Assembly: GCF_024323335.1 (NCBI RefSeq)
Contig: NC_066583.1
Span: forward strand, 277,471,416 to 277,535,415
Direction of reading: 5' to 3'
Source of the DNA: Lathyrus oleraceus
Taxonomy: Eukaryota > Streptophyta > Magnoliopsida > Fabales > Fabaceae
DNA length: 64,000 nucleotides
The position numbers and the translations under genes were made by a program. This document shows, piece after piece, positions 33,234 through 45,518 of this stretch; positions within the stretch are counted from its first letter, which is position 1; each line of letters opens with the position of its first letter. The notes below the pieces were generated by a model, which saw only the letters and a program-made list of their open reading frames with translations, was not told the DNA's origin and ran no database searches.

Positions 33234-34796
33234 CTGTACCTTGTACTTTAACAGGTAGCAGTTCTCAATATCGTGGCCGGGAGCTTCTTGATGAAAGGCA
33301 CAATAGAGTTCAGGCTTATACCACCATGGAAGTGGCTCGGGAATTTAAGGTGGATTTCTTGGTTGAAGTAGGTTCTTAAGAACCAAAGATGGGTAGATTT
33401 CGGCGTATGAAATAGGAATAGGGTCAAAAGAGACCTTCTTCCTCTAGAAGTTCTGTTGTTGATTTTTGTTGTCGTTGCAGTTAGTTCTTTGTTGCAGTTG
33501 TTGTTGACATTATTGTTGAATTGGAAATGATTGATTGTTGGAATTATTTGAAAATATTGGGAATACTGATGAAACTTGATGTTGATGCTGACGCGGTTGA
33601 GGATTTCTTCTGATATGAGGCCTCATCTGCCTCCCTACAGACACTGCATTGGTTTCCCCTTCCTTCTTTCTGGAAAAACCACTCTCATACTTCTTACTGG
33701 ACGAAACCTCTTCCTCAGACAGACTTCCCTCACAGACTCCTTCATCTAACCTCACCCCCATGTTTACCATCTCGGTAAAGTCACTAGGGGCACTGGCAAT
33801 CATTTGTTCGTAATAAAAAGAACTCAGGGTCTTTAGGAAAATCTTTGTCATCTCCTTATCTTCCAGTGGAGGATTAATCTGAGCAGCAAGTTCCCTCCAC
33901 CTTTGGGCATACTCTTTAAATGTCTCCTTATCCTTCTGAGACATAGACCTCAGTTGGTCTCTATCAGGCGCCATGTCCATATTATACTTTTACTGTTTCG
34001 CAAAACCTTCTCCAGAATCATTGAACGTGTGAACACTTGCACTGTCTAGCCCCATATACCATCTCAGAGCAGCACCAGTCAAGTTGTCTCGAAAGTAATG
34101 AGTCAATAACTGACCATTATCAGTTTGAGTCGACATTTTTCTGGCGTACATAACAGGGTGGCTAAGGGGACAAGTATTTCCCTTATACTTTTCAAAGTCA
34201 GGGACTTTGAACTTCATTAGGATCTTCACATTTGGTGTCAAGCAGAGTTCAGCGGCACTCTTACCAAACAGGTCATTTCCTCTAATTATTTTCAACACGT
34301 TGCGCGGCTCAAGGAATTGATCCTTCATCTCGTCCATTTTCTCATAAACATCTGGGCCCTCAGACGACTCAGAATGGTAGATGGTATCCTCAACATGAGG
34401 CAAGGTATGAACAACGGGAGGTGGCACAGACATGACCGGGCTAGATGCCAGCATAGAAGCAAATGTGTGTGCAAACCGTTCAGGCTTGAAATTTGGTGGC
34501 ATCCCCTACAGGAATCCAGCAGGCATAGTTGGACCGGATTGAGTAGAAGCAACAAGCATGGTTGAGGTAGAAACCTCGGAGATGATAGTCCTCTGGGGAG
34601 GAGGAGTTGCAGGAGTTGGTGAAGACTGATTCTATGCAGCAAGAACAAACTCCATCATGGTAGTCAGCTGAGCAATCTCATCCTTCAGTTCTCTATTCTC
34701 TTGCTCCAAATGCTCCATAGTTCTGGGTTGATTAGCATGAATGTTGTATCGGTGAGTCAACTTGGCTGAAGCATAGAAGAATAACCGATAAGACAT
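33234..34796 (-). pseudogene. gag: Ogre-1 gag (broken, protease deleted)
   Basis: The start is MSYRLFFYASAKLTHRYN at 34796. An early coiled-coil (EHLEQENRELKDEIAQL) is followed by the gag core (FKVPDFEKYKGNTCPLSH, AALRWYMGLDSA, TFKEYAQRWRELAAQI, KTLSSFYYEQMI) and a Gln-rich stretch. It ends in WWYKPELYCAFHQEAPGHDI, a degenerate zinc-finger-like C-H-H-C region. The single frame contains stops near 34634, 34507, 33990 (after FAKQ), 33510, 33440 and 33344. After KYKVQ (33234) the sequence jumps directly into RT, whereas Ogre-2 has about 2.3 kb with protease and intron at this place. Confidence 0.85.
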
Positions 34797-35009
34797 CTGG
34801 CGGAAGAAAACATGTTATGCAAATGATGCATGAAATGCAATTTTTTTGTTTATTTTTAATTTCAAGGAACATATTGCTTTATTTGCAAATATAATAATAA
34901 TAACAATTTGATTGACCATAAAAATCTCTTTTATTCATAAAATTCGAAAGGATTACACTAAGTACTATTTCAAAAACCAAAGTAGAAATACAAGAGAAAA
35001 GGAAACTAA

Positions 35010-36521
35010 TCATCCTAAGGATCCCCTAACAACGGTGTTAGATGATCTGGCCGCTGGTGCGTACTTCCTTCGGATGCGTCGAATCTCGGACTCAAAGGAT
35101 GTCTTCATCCGAGCCTTCTCAAGGACAACCTGATCAACAATCTTATTCCAAGCACCAAAAGGTTGAGGCATACTAGAGGAAGATGCACCGTCTAGATCTC
35201 TTTGTCTCTTCACTGCTCGGTCGTCAAGAAGTTCAATAAGTGCATCTTTGTCCTTTGACTCAAGCTATAACTCCTCATGCTTTCGGCTCAAAGCATAGAA
35301 CCACTCTTCCCATATCTCTCTCTCCTGCTTCATCTTGGCGAGTGCATCTTCCAAATCCTCTACATCTTGGTTAGGGAGATTTGATGGCTCATCCACAACC
35401 AAAGACATAGGTATTTCACAAGCATATGGCATCTTCAACTCCAAAGATCTCTTATTCACCCAAGTAGTGTAAGCTTCCAAATCTACACAGTTGCGCAGAC
35501 CAAGCTTGGATCTTCCTTTCCTATGCACATTATGCCAAGCATATATCATCTTCTGCTTCAAATATTGGGGATATTTACCCTCTTGATAGAGAAGGCCTTC
35601 TAACTTAATGTTATTAGGCTTGTCTCTCAAGGGGAACCCAAGTTGATGACGAGTCAAAGCAAGGTTGTAGTTGTTTCCTCTTTGTGTACCAATGAGAGGC
35701 ACATTAGAAAATTCACCACAACTATCTATAATATCCAAGCTACTCAACTTAGACTCATACCAAACAATATCATCATTAGTGAGAGACATAAGTCTCTGAG
35801 ACCGCTGTAGACATTGTTTGTTCTCTATGAAAGCAGGGGTCTGAGGCAAGTGCGAAATAAACCCTTTGTACAGAAGAGGAACACATCACACAATAGTCCC
35901 ACCACCTTTAGAATTTCTCAAATGCAAACAGAAATATATATCACCCAACGGAGTAGGCTCAGGATTCCTAATCAAGAAGATTCTAATGGCATTAACATCA
36001 ACAAAACCATCAATGTTAGGGAACAAAGCTAAACCATAGATGAGTAATACAAAGATAGCTTCAAAAGCATCCACACTACCGGCTTGAGAAAAGACAGTAG
36101 CTTTCCCGATGAGAAACTCAGAAGTCAACCCAAAAATTCCTCCTTTCTTCACCCAATGAGCCTCAATCTCAGACTTCTTCAGATGAAGAGCTTTAGCTAT
36201 AAGATGAGATATGGGAATCTCCTTCAATACACTAAAAGGCATCTTGTTAGATACAGGTATTCCCAAGAGATGGGCATACTCCTCTAACAAAGGCATAAGC
36301 TGATAATCGGGAAAAGTGAATCAACGGTAGAGAGGGTCATAAAACTGAATCAACACACTCAAGAGTCCTTCAACCACATCAGTAAATAACACCGATAGAA
36401 GCTTCCCATGACGTTGCTTGAAATCCAAGGGATCTAGTACAAAGGATGACAATTTCCTTAGCTCTTTCAAATCAGGACATCTGAAACTGTACTTCTTAGT
36501 GTTCCTTCGTCCACAATCCAT
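35010..36521 (-). pseudogene. Ogre-1 ORF1 (three stops)
   Basis: A frame of 504 codons starts MDCGRRNTKKYSFRCPDLKE. It is homologous throughout to Ogre-2 ORF1. Three stops interrupt a single frame: near 36320 (Cys to TGA in YR*FTF), near 35885 (Cys to TGA in IV*CVP) and near 35267 (Gln to TAG in EEL*LES). No frameshift is present. The conserved core is AFEAIFVLLIYGLALFPNID and VDVNAIRIF. The C-terminal third is Glu/Lys/Arg-rich and probably coiled coil. ORF1 upstream of gag is the hallmark of Ogre; its role is unknown. Confidence 0.88.
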
Positions 36522-37050
36522 GGTCTGAAAATATTTGCAAATAAGACCTTAGTTCCTTGAAGTTACTTTTCGTGTGATGAATGTTATGATGCACATGAAT
36601 GCATGAATGCAACAATCACAAATAAGGGATCACACACAAGGCAAACAAACAAAGGTAGAAGGATGAATCAAGTCATTGTCAAGATCAATCCTCCATTTTG
36701 GCGGATTATGGTTTTCACCTTATCAACACCCAAATTACATTGATATTGGCAAGACTTGGTTGGATCAACAAAGAATCAAAGGGTTTGTTGTGAGTCACGA
36801 GAATGGAGTCAGGTTAAGAGTCATCCCAAAGGAGTGTACTAAGAATAAAAACATGTAGATCATGTTCTAAAAAGTTCCCAGAGTCTTAATTCCATCTATC
36901 GGATATTATAGGTTAGGATGACTGACTCATCAACCCATAATATTCTCAAGAGAAACTCGTCTGAGTGTAGTATCACGTAACAACTATTATCAAGTCTACA
37001 CCTAAACAGTCTCTGCAATATGTCCTAAATAGGCCAACTATCTGAGGCAA
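36522..37050 (-). other. Ogre-1 leader, non-coding
   Basis: This is homologous to the Ogre-2 leader around 57700-58160 (shared phrase near TATTCTCAAGAGAAACTC). No primer binding site like that of Ogre-2 could be found here, so the junction of leader and LTR is lost by deletion or divergence. Confidence 0.55.
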
Positions 37051-38188
37051 GGCAATAGAAATTTTGGTGTTAATGCACGTTAGAGATATGGTATAATGAA
37101 CCAATCTCCCAAAACATACAACACACAAAAAGTGAACAAGATGAAAGGATGGACCTATGTCATCCATACTTGTATTGGTTCATCTAACACAAAGTTATTG
37201 ATGAACCCATTAGCCTTTGGATCTTGAGATTTCATTGGTCAATGAAAAGGAAGGGAGATAATGGGATTGAAGATGAAGAGGGAGGGGAGATAAGAGAAAC
37301 ACAAATTGGTCATGGGAGGAATTTTATCAAATTAAAATCATTCATTCATTTTGGGAGATGAAATGTATATTTCATCAATCCCCTAAATCCAATGATTTTA
37401 ACTTAACAAAAGTCAAATCAACATTGACGAAGGCCCAAACACATAGTCAAACATCACAAATCAATAAAAATGGCTCAACACAATTTCTACACAATTAATC
37501 AATTAAAAATTAAATTAAAAATGCATTTAAATTAAAATTAGTTTGTTCAAAACCTAAAACCTCTTCAAAACACCAAATAAATGGCCAAGATATTTATCCT
37601 AGGTCAAACAAGGTCAAAGGACCTTAGACAAAAAAATTCATAATTTTTGAAAAGTCAAAAGTATTTTTAAACAATTAAAAATATGCATAAAAACAATTAA
37701 TTCATGAAAAATATCAAAATTAATCCAAAAAATAATTTTAATTCAGAAAATGAAATAGGAAAATATTTAAAGATTTTTGGTTAAAGTCCCATATTTTTTG
37801 TATTAAAAATGAAATAGATTTGAATTAATCAAAATAAAAGGATTAAATGAAAAATCAAAAAATAAAAATAAATTCAAAAAATCACAAAGAATGGTGAAGA
37901 ATTGAGGGACAATTGAAGAGATGAAGTTTCTAAAAATTCACCTTTAATGGAGCTTCAAACTTGCTCGATCATGATTCAAATTGTGTTTGGCCTTGATTCA
38001 GAAGCTTGTTTGAAGTGATTAGGATCAAAAAATGGTCTGGACTCTTGGAGTTTCAATCTCAAAATAGATGGAGATTTGAAACTCGATTTTCCAAAGAAAA
38101 CCTTCAATATTATCCTTTAATGGATAGGTTTTGGATTGCATGTTCAAATCTTGGGCATGAGGTCCTCAATTCTGAGCAATGAGGATTG

Positions 38189-38197
38189 TATTTATAG
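38189..38197 (-). promoter_or_regulatory. TATA box of Ogre-1 5' LTR
   Basis: The minus strand reads CTATAAATA, about 1.5 kb from the LTR start. Confidence 0.6.
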
Positions 38198-38765
38198 CCA
38201 AAGAGATTCATTTCCACACACTTCCAAAAATGGCAAAATTCTGAGCATGATTGCATGGGCGTGTGATAGGCCCATCAAGTGATGTATTCAAGTCCAAAAA
38301 TGAGTGAGAATCATGCTTAAACCATGTTGTGTGACCATGCATTTGTGTATGAAATGTGGAAGTGAAAATCATCCAAATGGTATCTCACTTTGCACCCATG
38401 CGCAAGTCCTTCATTATTTGGCCAAATGAGATGACTTTTGACTTTTTGGAAAGGCGAGATCAAGGAGAACAACTTTCATGTTGAACATTTTTTCATTTAA
38501 ATCTTGGATTATTATGAATTTTGAGGTGGAAGTTTGGGATATCAAACATATTTGAAATTTGTCTAAGTCCCAAGTCAAATGTTCACTTCTTCCACCTTGA
38601 ATAACTTTTTCTATGGACTTCAAATGAGAAATATTCCTTCATAAAAGTTGTAGCTCTTTCAAACCTATTCAATTTCATCATAAATTTGACGTCATTTAGA
38701 TTTGGCGTGAAGGGGGTATGCATTTTATAAGTTGAGGAAAATCACTTGTTTAATGGTAATGGCCC

Positions 38766-38962
38766 AAAATGACCTATAATGTTTCCTCTTCGAACATGCA
38801 TTTTAAAGTTGAATTTTAACTTCCTCCAAACATAAGAGTTTAAGTAGTCATCTTGAATTTGATCATGGAATTTGAACGACTTTTATCTCATAATATTTGA
38901 GCAAGTTATGGTCTTGGAAAGTTGACTTCCAAACTAGGGTTCAGACAAAATGATCTATAATA
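38766..38962 (-). promoter_or_regulatory. U3 motif pair at 181 bp, Ogre-1 5' LTR
   Basis: AAAATGACCTATAATG at 38766 and AAAATGATCTATAATA at 38947 on the plus strand. Surrounding phrases (AGTTATG, AAGTTGA, AAAAGTTGT) also recur, so the U3 is built of degenerate units of about 181 bp. Confidence 0.55.
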
Positions 38963-39703
38963 TTTCACCATACAAAATGACTTTCCATGAAAAACTAGCT
39001 CTTTACTTCAACATAAAAGTTGTTTGGAATGTCATTTTGAGTAAATTTTATTTTGGAATAATTTTCATATGACAAGCATTGTAGGAGATAGGGTCTAGGG
39101 AACCCCAGTTTTGACTAGTTGACTTTCTCTAGTCAACCACCATGAACCAACTTGTTAGCTAGATACTCTCTTGACTTTTGGGACTCATGGAGGATCATAT
39201 ATGTGTAGGATGATGTAATATGAATTACCCCTTGATATATTTTATTAAATGGTGAGGAAAATTATTGAAGAAGTCACATAAGATACCCAGATGAATTAGG
39301 GTTTCCAAAGCAAACAATATCCAAACTCTTGATGAGTTCTTGATCAAAATGTTAGGTGAAGACCATGGGGATCCATTTATGATGCCTATAACCAATGTGA
39401 ACCATTTTTTTATTTATCTCCTTGCATTGAGGGTCTCAAACCCTATATATGAGCTTGATAGAGCATATGTGAGCACTCACACAGTACCTACAAAAGTAAC
39501 AAATTATACATTGACATATTTTTGGTATTTTGGTGAGTAAATAATGAAAAAAAAGTATGATACAATCAAAAATGTGCTTGGTGATCTCTCCCAATGCAAA
39601 CCCAATGAATGAATGGTAAGGAGGATGCCAAGGTGTGATCCCAATGCTAATGCATATGATGAGATGGCATGAGGGATCTTAGGGTCAAAATTAGGGTCTT
39701 ACA

Positions 39704-40806
39704 AAAGGAAGGATTCAAGGGTTGACTTATGAGTTTCTCGTTGGTAGAGATACTTCTTTTTCTTAATCTGGTAGCATGGAGTCTTTTGAAGCCATCTTTG
39801 TCTTGCTCATCTACGATTTAACTTTGTTCCCTAACATTGACGGTTTTGTTGATGTTAACACTATTAGAATTTTATTGATTGGGAATCATCTACCTACTTT
39901 GTTAGGTTACATATACTTCTCTTTGCATTTAAGTAAATCTAAAGGTGGAAGAACCATTGTGTGTTGTGTTCCTCTTTTGTACAAGTGGTTTATTTCGCAC
40001 TTGCCTCAGACACCAGCTTTCTTGGAGAACCGACAATGCCTATGGTGGTCTCAGAGACTTATGTATCTCACTAATGATGATATTGTTTGGTATGATTTTG
40101 CTTTTGATGATGTGGATATTATTTATAGTTGTGGTGAGTACTCTAACGTGTCACTCATTGGTACACAAGGAGAAGTCAACTACAACCCAACATTGACTCG
40201 TCATCATCTTGGGTTCCCCTTGAGAGATAAACCTAATAACGTCAGTAAGAGGGTCTATTCTATCAGGTGGGTAAAGATCCCGAACATTTGAAGAACAGAA
40301 TGGTGCATGCTTGGCACAATATGGATAGGAAAGGAAGATTCGAGCTTGGTCCATGCAACTGTGTGTCCTTTGAAGCTTACACTATTTAGGTGAAGAAGAG
40401 ATCTTTGGAGCTTAAGATGTTGTACACTTGTGAAAGACTTATGTATATGATTATGGCTAAGCCATCAACTCTCCCTAACTAAGATGTAGAGGAATTGGAA
40501 GACGCACTCTCCAAGTTGAAGCAAGAGAGAGACTTGTGGGAAGAGTGGTTCCATGCCTTGAACCGCAAGCATGTGGAGTTACAGATTGAGTCGAGAGACA
40601 AAGATGCACTTATTGAGGTTCTTGAAGAGCATGCAATGAAAAGTTAGAGACAACCCGAGGATTTATTTTTCTCCAGTATGCCTCAGTCTTCCGGTGCTTG
40701 GAAGAAGATTGTTGATCGACTCGTCCTTGAGAAAGCTCAGATGCAGACAACCTTTGAGTCAGAGATCAGACGCATCCGAAGGAAGTACACTCTCTTGACC
40801 AGTTAG
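39704..40806 (+). pseudogene. Ogre-3 ORF1, C-terminal half (broken)
   Basis: It aligns with Ogre-1 and Ogre-2 ORF1 from the KGGIQGL region onward. It has a stop near 39764, then MESFEAIFVLLIYDLTLFPN, the SHLPQTPAFLENRQCL region and WSQRLMYLTNDDIVWY. A frameshift near 40240 and a further stop follow. The coiled-coil end (ESEIRRIRRKY) is in a third frame and ends at a TAG at 40804-40806. Confidence 0.8.
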
Positions 40807-41071
40807 GATGACTCGGTTGCTAGGGATCCTTAGGATGATAGTTTCCTTTTCTCTTGTATTTAAATTTTGATTTCTGAAATTATACTCAGTGTAATCCTTC
40901 CAAATTTTATGAATAAAAAGAGATTTTATGGTCAATTGAATTGTTGTTATTATTGATTATTGTTGTTAATTAAAAATATTTACAAATGAGACTTCATATG
41001 TTCCTTGAAAATTAAAATAAAAACATTGCATTGCATGCATCATTTGCATAAGCAAGCTTTTCTTCAGCCAG

Positions 41072-42211
41072 ATGTCTTATCAATTATTCCTCTGCGTATC
41101 AGTCAAGCTGACTCATCACTACAACACTCGTGCTAATCGCCTGAAGAGAATGGAGTATCTTGAACAAGAGAACAGAGAACTCAAGGATGAGATTGCAAGA
41201 CTTATTGCTCCGATGGAGTTTGTTATTGCTGCTCAAAATCAACCATATATGCCTCCTGCAACTGCTCCTCCTCAGAGGACTGTTATTTCAGATATTGTTT
41301 CAACGTTTGTGCCTGCTGTTGCTTCCAGCCAATTTACACATGCAATGCCTGCTGGGTTCCCTTGGGGAATGCCACCCAACTTTGTGCCTTAAGGGTATGC
41401 TCCAACCTTTGCTTCTATGTCGGTATCTAGCCTGGTCCTGTCTGTGCCTCCTCCTATTGTGCATACTCTACCTCATGTCAAGGAAACCATCTACCATTCT
41501 GAGCCTTCTAAAGGTCCTGATGTTTATGAGAAGATGGACGAGATGAAGGATTAATTTCTTGAGTTGCGCAAGGAATTGAAGACCCTAAGAGGGAAGGATT
41601 TTTTCGGTAAGAGTGTTGTTGAGTTATGTTTAATGCCCAATGTCAAGATTCTAGTGAAGTTCAAGGTCCCAGACTTTGAAAAGTATAAAGGGAATACCTG
41701 TCCTCTGAGTCATCTTGTCATGTATTCTCAAAAGATGTCTACTCAAACCAACAATGATCAGCAACTCATCCATTACTTTCAAGATAGTCTTACTGGTTCT
41801 ACACTCAGATGGTACATGGGCTTGGACAGTGCTAATTTCTGTACTTTTAATGATTTGGGCAAGGCTTTTGTCAAGCAATACAAGTACAATGTTGATATGG
41901 CTCCAGATTAGGATCAGTTGAGATCAAAGTCTCAGAAGGACAAGGAGACATTCAAGGAGTACACCCAAAGATGGAGGGAGTTGGCTGCTCAGATTAGTCC
42001 ACTTCTGGAGGAGAAATATATGACCAGGATCTTTTTAAAGACGCTGAGTTCATTTTACTATATACGCGTAATTGCAAGTTCCCCTAATGATTTCACTAAG
42101 ATGGTGAACATGGGGATGAGATTGGAAGAAGGCGTCCGAGAGGGACGATTATCCAAAGATGAAGCACCGGAGAGTAAGAAATATGGTGATATTTTCTCTA
42201 GAAAGAAGGAA
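41072..42211 (+). pseudogene. gag: Ogre-3 gag, 5' part (broken)
   Basis: It starts MSYQLFLCVSVKLTHHYNTR and is homologous to Ogre-1 gag throughout. Stops fall after NFVP (near 41390), near 41552 and near 41910. The core FKVPDFEKYKGNTCPLSH, RWYMGLDSANF and TFKEYTQRWRELAAQISP is clear. The reading ends at FSRKKEG, where the Ogre-2 LTR begins at 42212. Confidence 0.85.
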
Positions 42212-42564
42212 GGGGTATTCGTTACCTTTAGATTTAATGACTAAATCAAAAGTAAGCATACAATTTGAGTCGCCACCGCACTTCTATTTATCCAAAGGAA
42301 AGGTTAGAAAGCGAACAAAAACCGAGAAGTTTTATCAAATCAAAAACTAATAAAAATGCCAGAGATCTGGGTAAGGGGGTTGGTTATGCAACGGGAAGGT
42401 TTTAAGCACCCAAAACATCCTTAGTACTCTAAGGGAGCCCTTTTTGCAAAGTTATATGGTAAGTTGGTATTTGTGAAAATATTTTTGCAAACATGATTGG
42501 GGAGATGAGAAAAGAATGTACAATTTATTTACAATTTTGTTGTTTGAATGGATAAACCCATTGC

Positions 42565-42602
42565 CTACGCACCATCACAAAGGTGGGATCAAAACCTCGT
42601 TG
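42565..42602 (-). other. LTR hairpin A in Ogre-2 3' LTR
   Basis: On the plus strand the inner stem is CACC (42570-42573) with GGTG (42582-42585). The outer arms are CTACG (42565) and CGTTG (42598), with one mismatch. The 5' LTR has TACC/GGTA at the same inner positions, so both sides changed together. Confidence 0.5.
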
Positions 42603-45508
42603 TTCGGGGTAAAAATCTCAAAATAAGTTGGTGAATTTATTGTCAAAAGCCTTAAGGTCTTTTGTTATCAAAGGGAGAAAACTCAACCTAAACCACAATC
42701 CACCATGTGAGGAGAGCTTCAACATACTAGTGAGGGATCCACCCTATAATAAGTATGGAAGACTTATAGTCCAATCACTAAGGATAAGGTGAGGTTTACA
42801 TCAACCACTATGATAACTCAAACCTAATAGCTAATGTTTATGAAAAGCTTTGGCAAAGGTGGCCATTGGAACCACAAAAGGAATTTGAAGTGAGTTGGGT
42901 TTACCAATTAGAAGTATTCACAAAATGAAGTCAAAGTTGACTTAAGGTTCAATTCAAAATAAGTATTATGAAAAGAGTTTGAAAAATCAAAGCCATGGTG
43001 CCTAGGTTTCTAATTTTGAAAACAATGTCAATGTTTGCACAAAATAAGTTTGGATTGGGTTAGAGTGGAGAGAAGAAGAGAAGGGCTAGGTCCTAAACAT
43101 GCAAAGATGAGAGAAGAGAATAAAACCCTTGGAGTTAATTTCTTGAGATCATAAAGATGATCTAAGTTGCTCCTTTCCTTTGGACTTAGCAAGCAATAAG
43201 CAATTAACTCAAGCAATCAAGCAAATATTCAATCAAGCTCCTAGGATCTTCCAATTTGGCTTGTCTCTCTTAACTTGGATGTTCATGACAATGGTCCTTC
43301 TAACTAGCTCAAGTTTGGAATCCCTATCACAAGAACAAACAATCAAAAAGTTCCACAATGCAATAAAAAGAATGGACAAGAGTGAGTTTAGAATAGGGGT
43401 CCTTTCAATTCAACTTCAAGATTAAGCATTCTAAAGGCATGAGGCCTAGTTTCTCTTCAACGGTTTTAGCATTCTAAAGGCATGAGGCATAGTTGTTCTT
43501 GAAACTCCATTAAGCATAGGTAAGGTCCTAATTCTAAGTCCTTTCTCCTTTTGCATTGGTTCACACAAACAAAACAAAACAAACACAAGGCAATAGTATA
43601 TTTACACAATAATGTTCTCAAGTGAGCAAAAGGCAAATGGCATAAACATAAACATGAGCTCAAATGAGCAAAGGGAAAAGACAATATGAATAAATGATCA
43701 AGAAATTAAATTGCATTAAAGTAAATTGCAAGAATTAAATGCTTGAATTAAAAGTTAGTAATTAGTAGTTAGTGTGCCATAAGGCAATTTAGCACTATGT
43801 TAAGCAATTGTAAGTGGACTAATGTAGTAGTCACACCTATCTGAGGCCGGTCAATAAAACTATAGGCAAATAAACACAAGTTAGAGATCATGACTAGTAA
43901 GCCAAGCTCCTACAACTTGCCATGCCAAAAGAAAAGAAGAATGACCTTGAATGGATTTCAGGTTCTTTGCTTGACCAAGAAGCAACCTATCTTGGACACA
44001 AAGCAACTCACTTGATCTTTGATCAAGTTGAATTTGATTTGGATCAAAGAAGGTTAAGCCTCTCATATGTAAAGGCTAACCACAAATCATTAACTCATTG
44101 GTCAAAAGAAAAAGAAGAAGATGAAGATGGAAATGGAATGTACAAAAATGAAAATTTAAAAGACCTAACCAACACACATTGATCAAACATGAATGAAATC
44201 AACATCAATCAATGGTAAACAGAAGTGAAATGAAGCTTAGAAGTCAAGAAAGGTCAAACATATTTTTGGTATTTTTTGGAATTAAAATAATACATAAAAT
44301 AAAATGAAAAAATAAAGGTCAAACTTCAAATCCAATTCAAATCAACTTGGATAAGTCCAATTGGATCATCATAAGTCTAACATGGTCAAACAAGGTTTGA
44401 CAAATTTTCTCAGCATTTTTTAAAAACAAAAACTATTTTTAAACAATTAAAAATGAAGAAAAATAACATAATTGGACTAAAATCTCAAATAAATCTCAAA
44501 TCAATTAAAAAATTGATGAGAATATTTTTCATAGACTTATCATCATCCAAAGATGTTAAGAAAATACTTTTGGCATTTTTGAGTATCAAATGATATTTTA
44601 AATGAATTAAAAAATAGTCAGAAATGAAATAATTCACAAAAAATATTAAATGGAATCACAAAAATCATTAAAAATCATTTTATGAAACTAGAATTTAAGA
44701 GAAAATTTTTGCAATTGGTCCCATATTTGTGTGATTACAAATAAAGAAGTTATGAATTTTTGAAAATAAATGGAATAAAAGAAAATAAAACAGAAATTAA
44801 GAAATTCGAAAAATCCACAGGCGTCTAATCCAACCTCATTAATTGACGTGGACCATCAAAAGGCCAGGAAGCGCGTGCTCACCATGCACATTAGTCAAAC
44901 GTGTGGTACCATGAATTAAATGAAGTCAAACATAACAAGGGTCAGGATTAGATCATGACCAATGGATCCAAGGGCTATGAGATCAGCCACGTGTGGACGG
45001 TGGTGGAAACCACCGTCTTCTCCGGTGAGAAACCAGAATCCGACCACCAGTTGCAGGTTTTGAAACCTCAACTAAAACACGCGATCCATACACCAAATTA
45101 AAACTGGGGTGATGTACATCACCCCTGTAACCTTAGTTTTTGCTCAAGATTCTTATGGAAGAAGAAATCTGAGGTTGAAAAACTAGGTGTTCAATCTGAA
45201 ATTCAACAATTCACAAAATTAAAGCCACCATTGGCTTGCCTCTCAAATGAGGACTTCAGAAATGCAAACCAACACAAGCAATGCACAATATTCAGGGAGA
45301 TTCGAAGCAAAACAGTTGAGGTATAAACCTTTGTAGTGCAGGTATGAGAGCTAGGCTTAGGAATCAGTATTGAAATTCAACTGATGTTGTTGAAAATCAA
45401 ACTTGAAAAATGAAATGAAAACTCAAGATTCCTTTGGTGAGAGGTTGGGAAATGAATTCAGCAGGGATTCAGGCGCCTTCAGGTTACCAATTGAATGAAA
45501 TGATGCTT

Positions 45509-45518
45509 CTATTTATAG
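45509..45518 (-). promoter_or_regulatory. TATA box of Ogre-2 3' LTR
   Basis: The minus strand reads CTATAAATAG, a textbook plant TATA box, about 1.5 kb into the LTR. The 5' LTR equivalent is at 61926. Confidence 0.65.

Larger units (their letters stand above)
1..39703 (-). mobile_element. Ogre-1, degraded nested Ty3/gypsy (Tat/Ogre) element
   Basis: On the minus strand the order is 5' LTR (about 37050-39703), ORF1, gag, RT, RNase H, archaeal-type RNase H, integrase, a long 3' UTR and the 3' LTR (running off the left window edge). This gene order with an ORF ahead of gag is that of Ogre elements. Both LTRs start on the minus strand with TGTAAGACCC, at 39703 and 6921. The element is interrupted by a solo LTR (1123-6109) and by a 20-kb Athila-like element (12031-32249). 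It has many in-frame stops, lacks the protease, and no PBS could be found. Its LTR copies look roughly 20% diverged by eye, so it is the older of the two minus-strand Ogres. Element boundaries on the right are clear; the left end lies outside the window. Confidence 0.9.
37051..39703 (-). repeat. Ogre-1 5' LTR (left edge uncertain)
   Basis: The right edge is sharp: GGGTCTTACA at 39694-39703. The TATA box is at 38189 and the U3 motif pair at 38766 and 38947. The left edge is unclear because the PBS and LTR end are missing. The A-rich section 37400-37900 matches the style of the Ogre-2 LTR at 44200-44800. It is only about 2.6 kb against 4.8 kb for the Ogre-2 LTR, so part of R-U5 is probably deleted. 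No gene is seen. Confidence 0.7.
39704..42211 (+). mobile_element. Ogre-3 fragment, plus strand, truncated at both ends
   Basis: This is the only plus-strand Ogre coding sequence in the window: the C-terminal half of ORF1, then gag. It begins exactly at the Ogre-1 LTR boundary inside ORF1 (KGRIQGLTYEF) and stops at the Ogre-2 LTR inside gag. It therefore looks like the older target into which the two minus-strand Ogres inserted. The remaining parts would lie outside the window. Confidence 0.82.

Noticed and set aside
43180..44182. Open frames of 60-86 codons in the Ogre-2 3' LTR
   Set aside because: The homologous region of the 5' LTR (59550-60560) does not preserve them.
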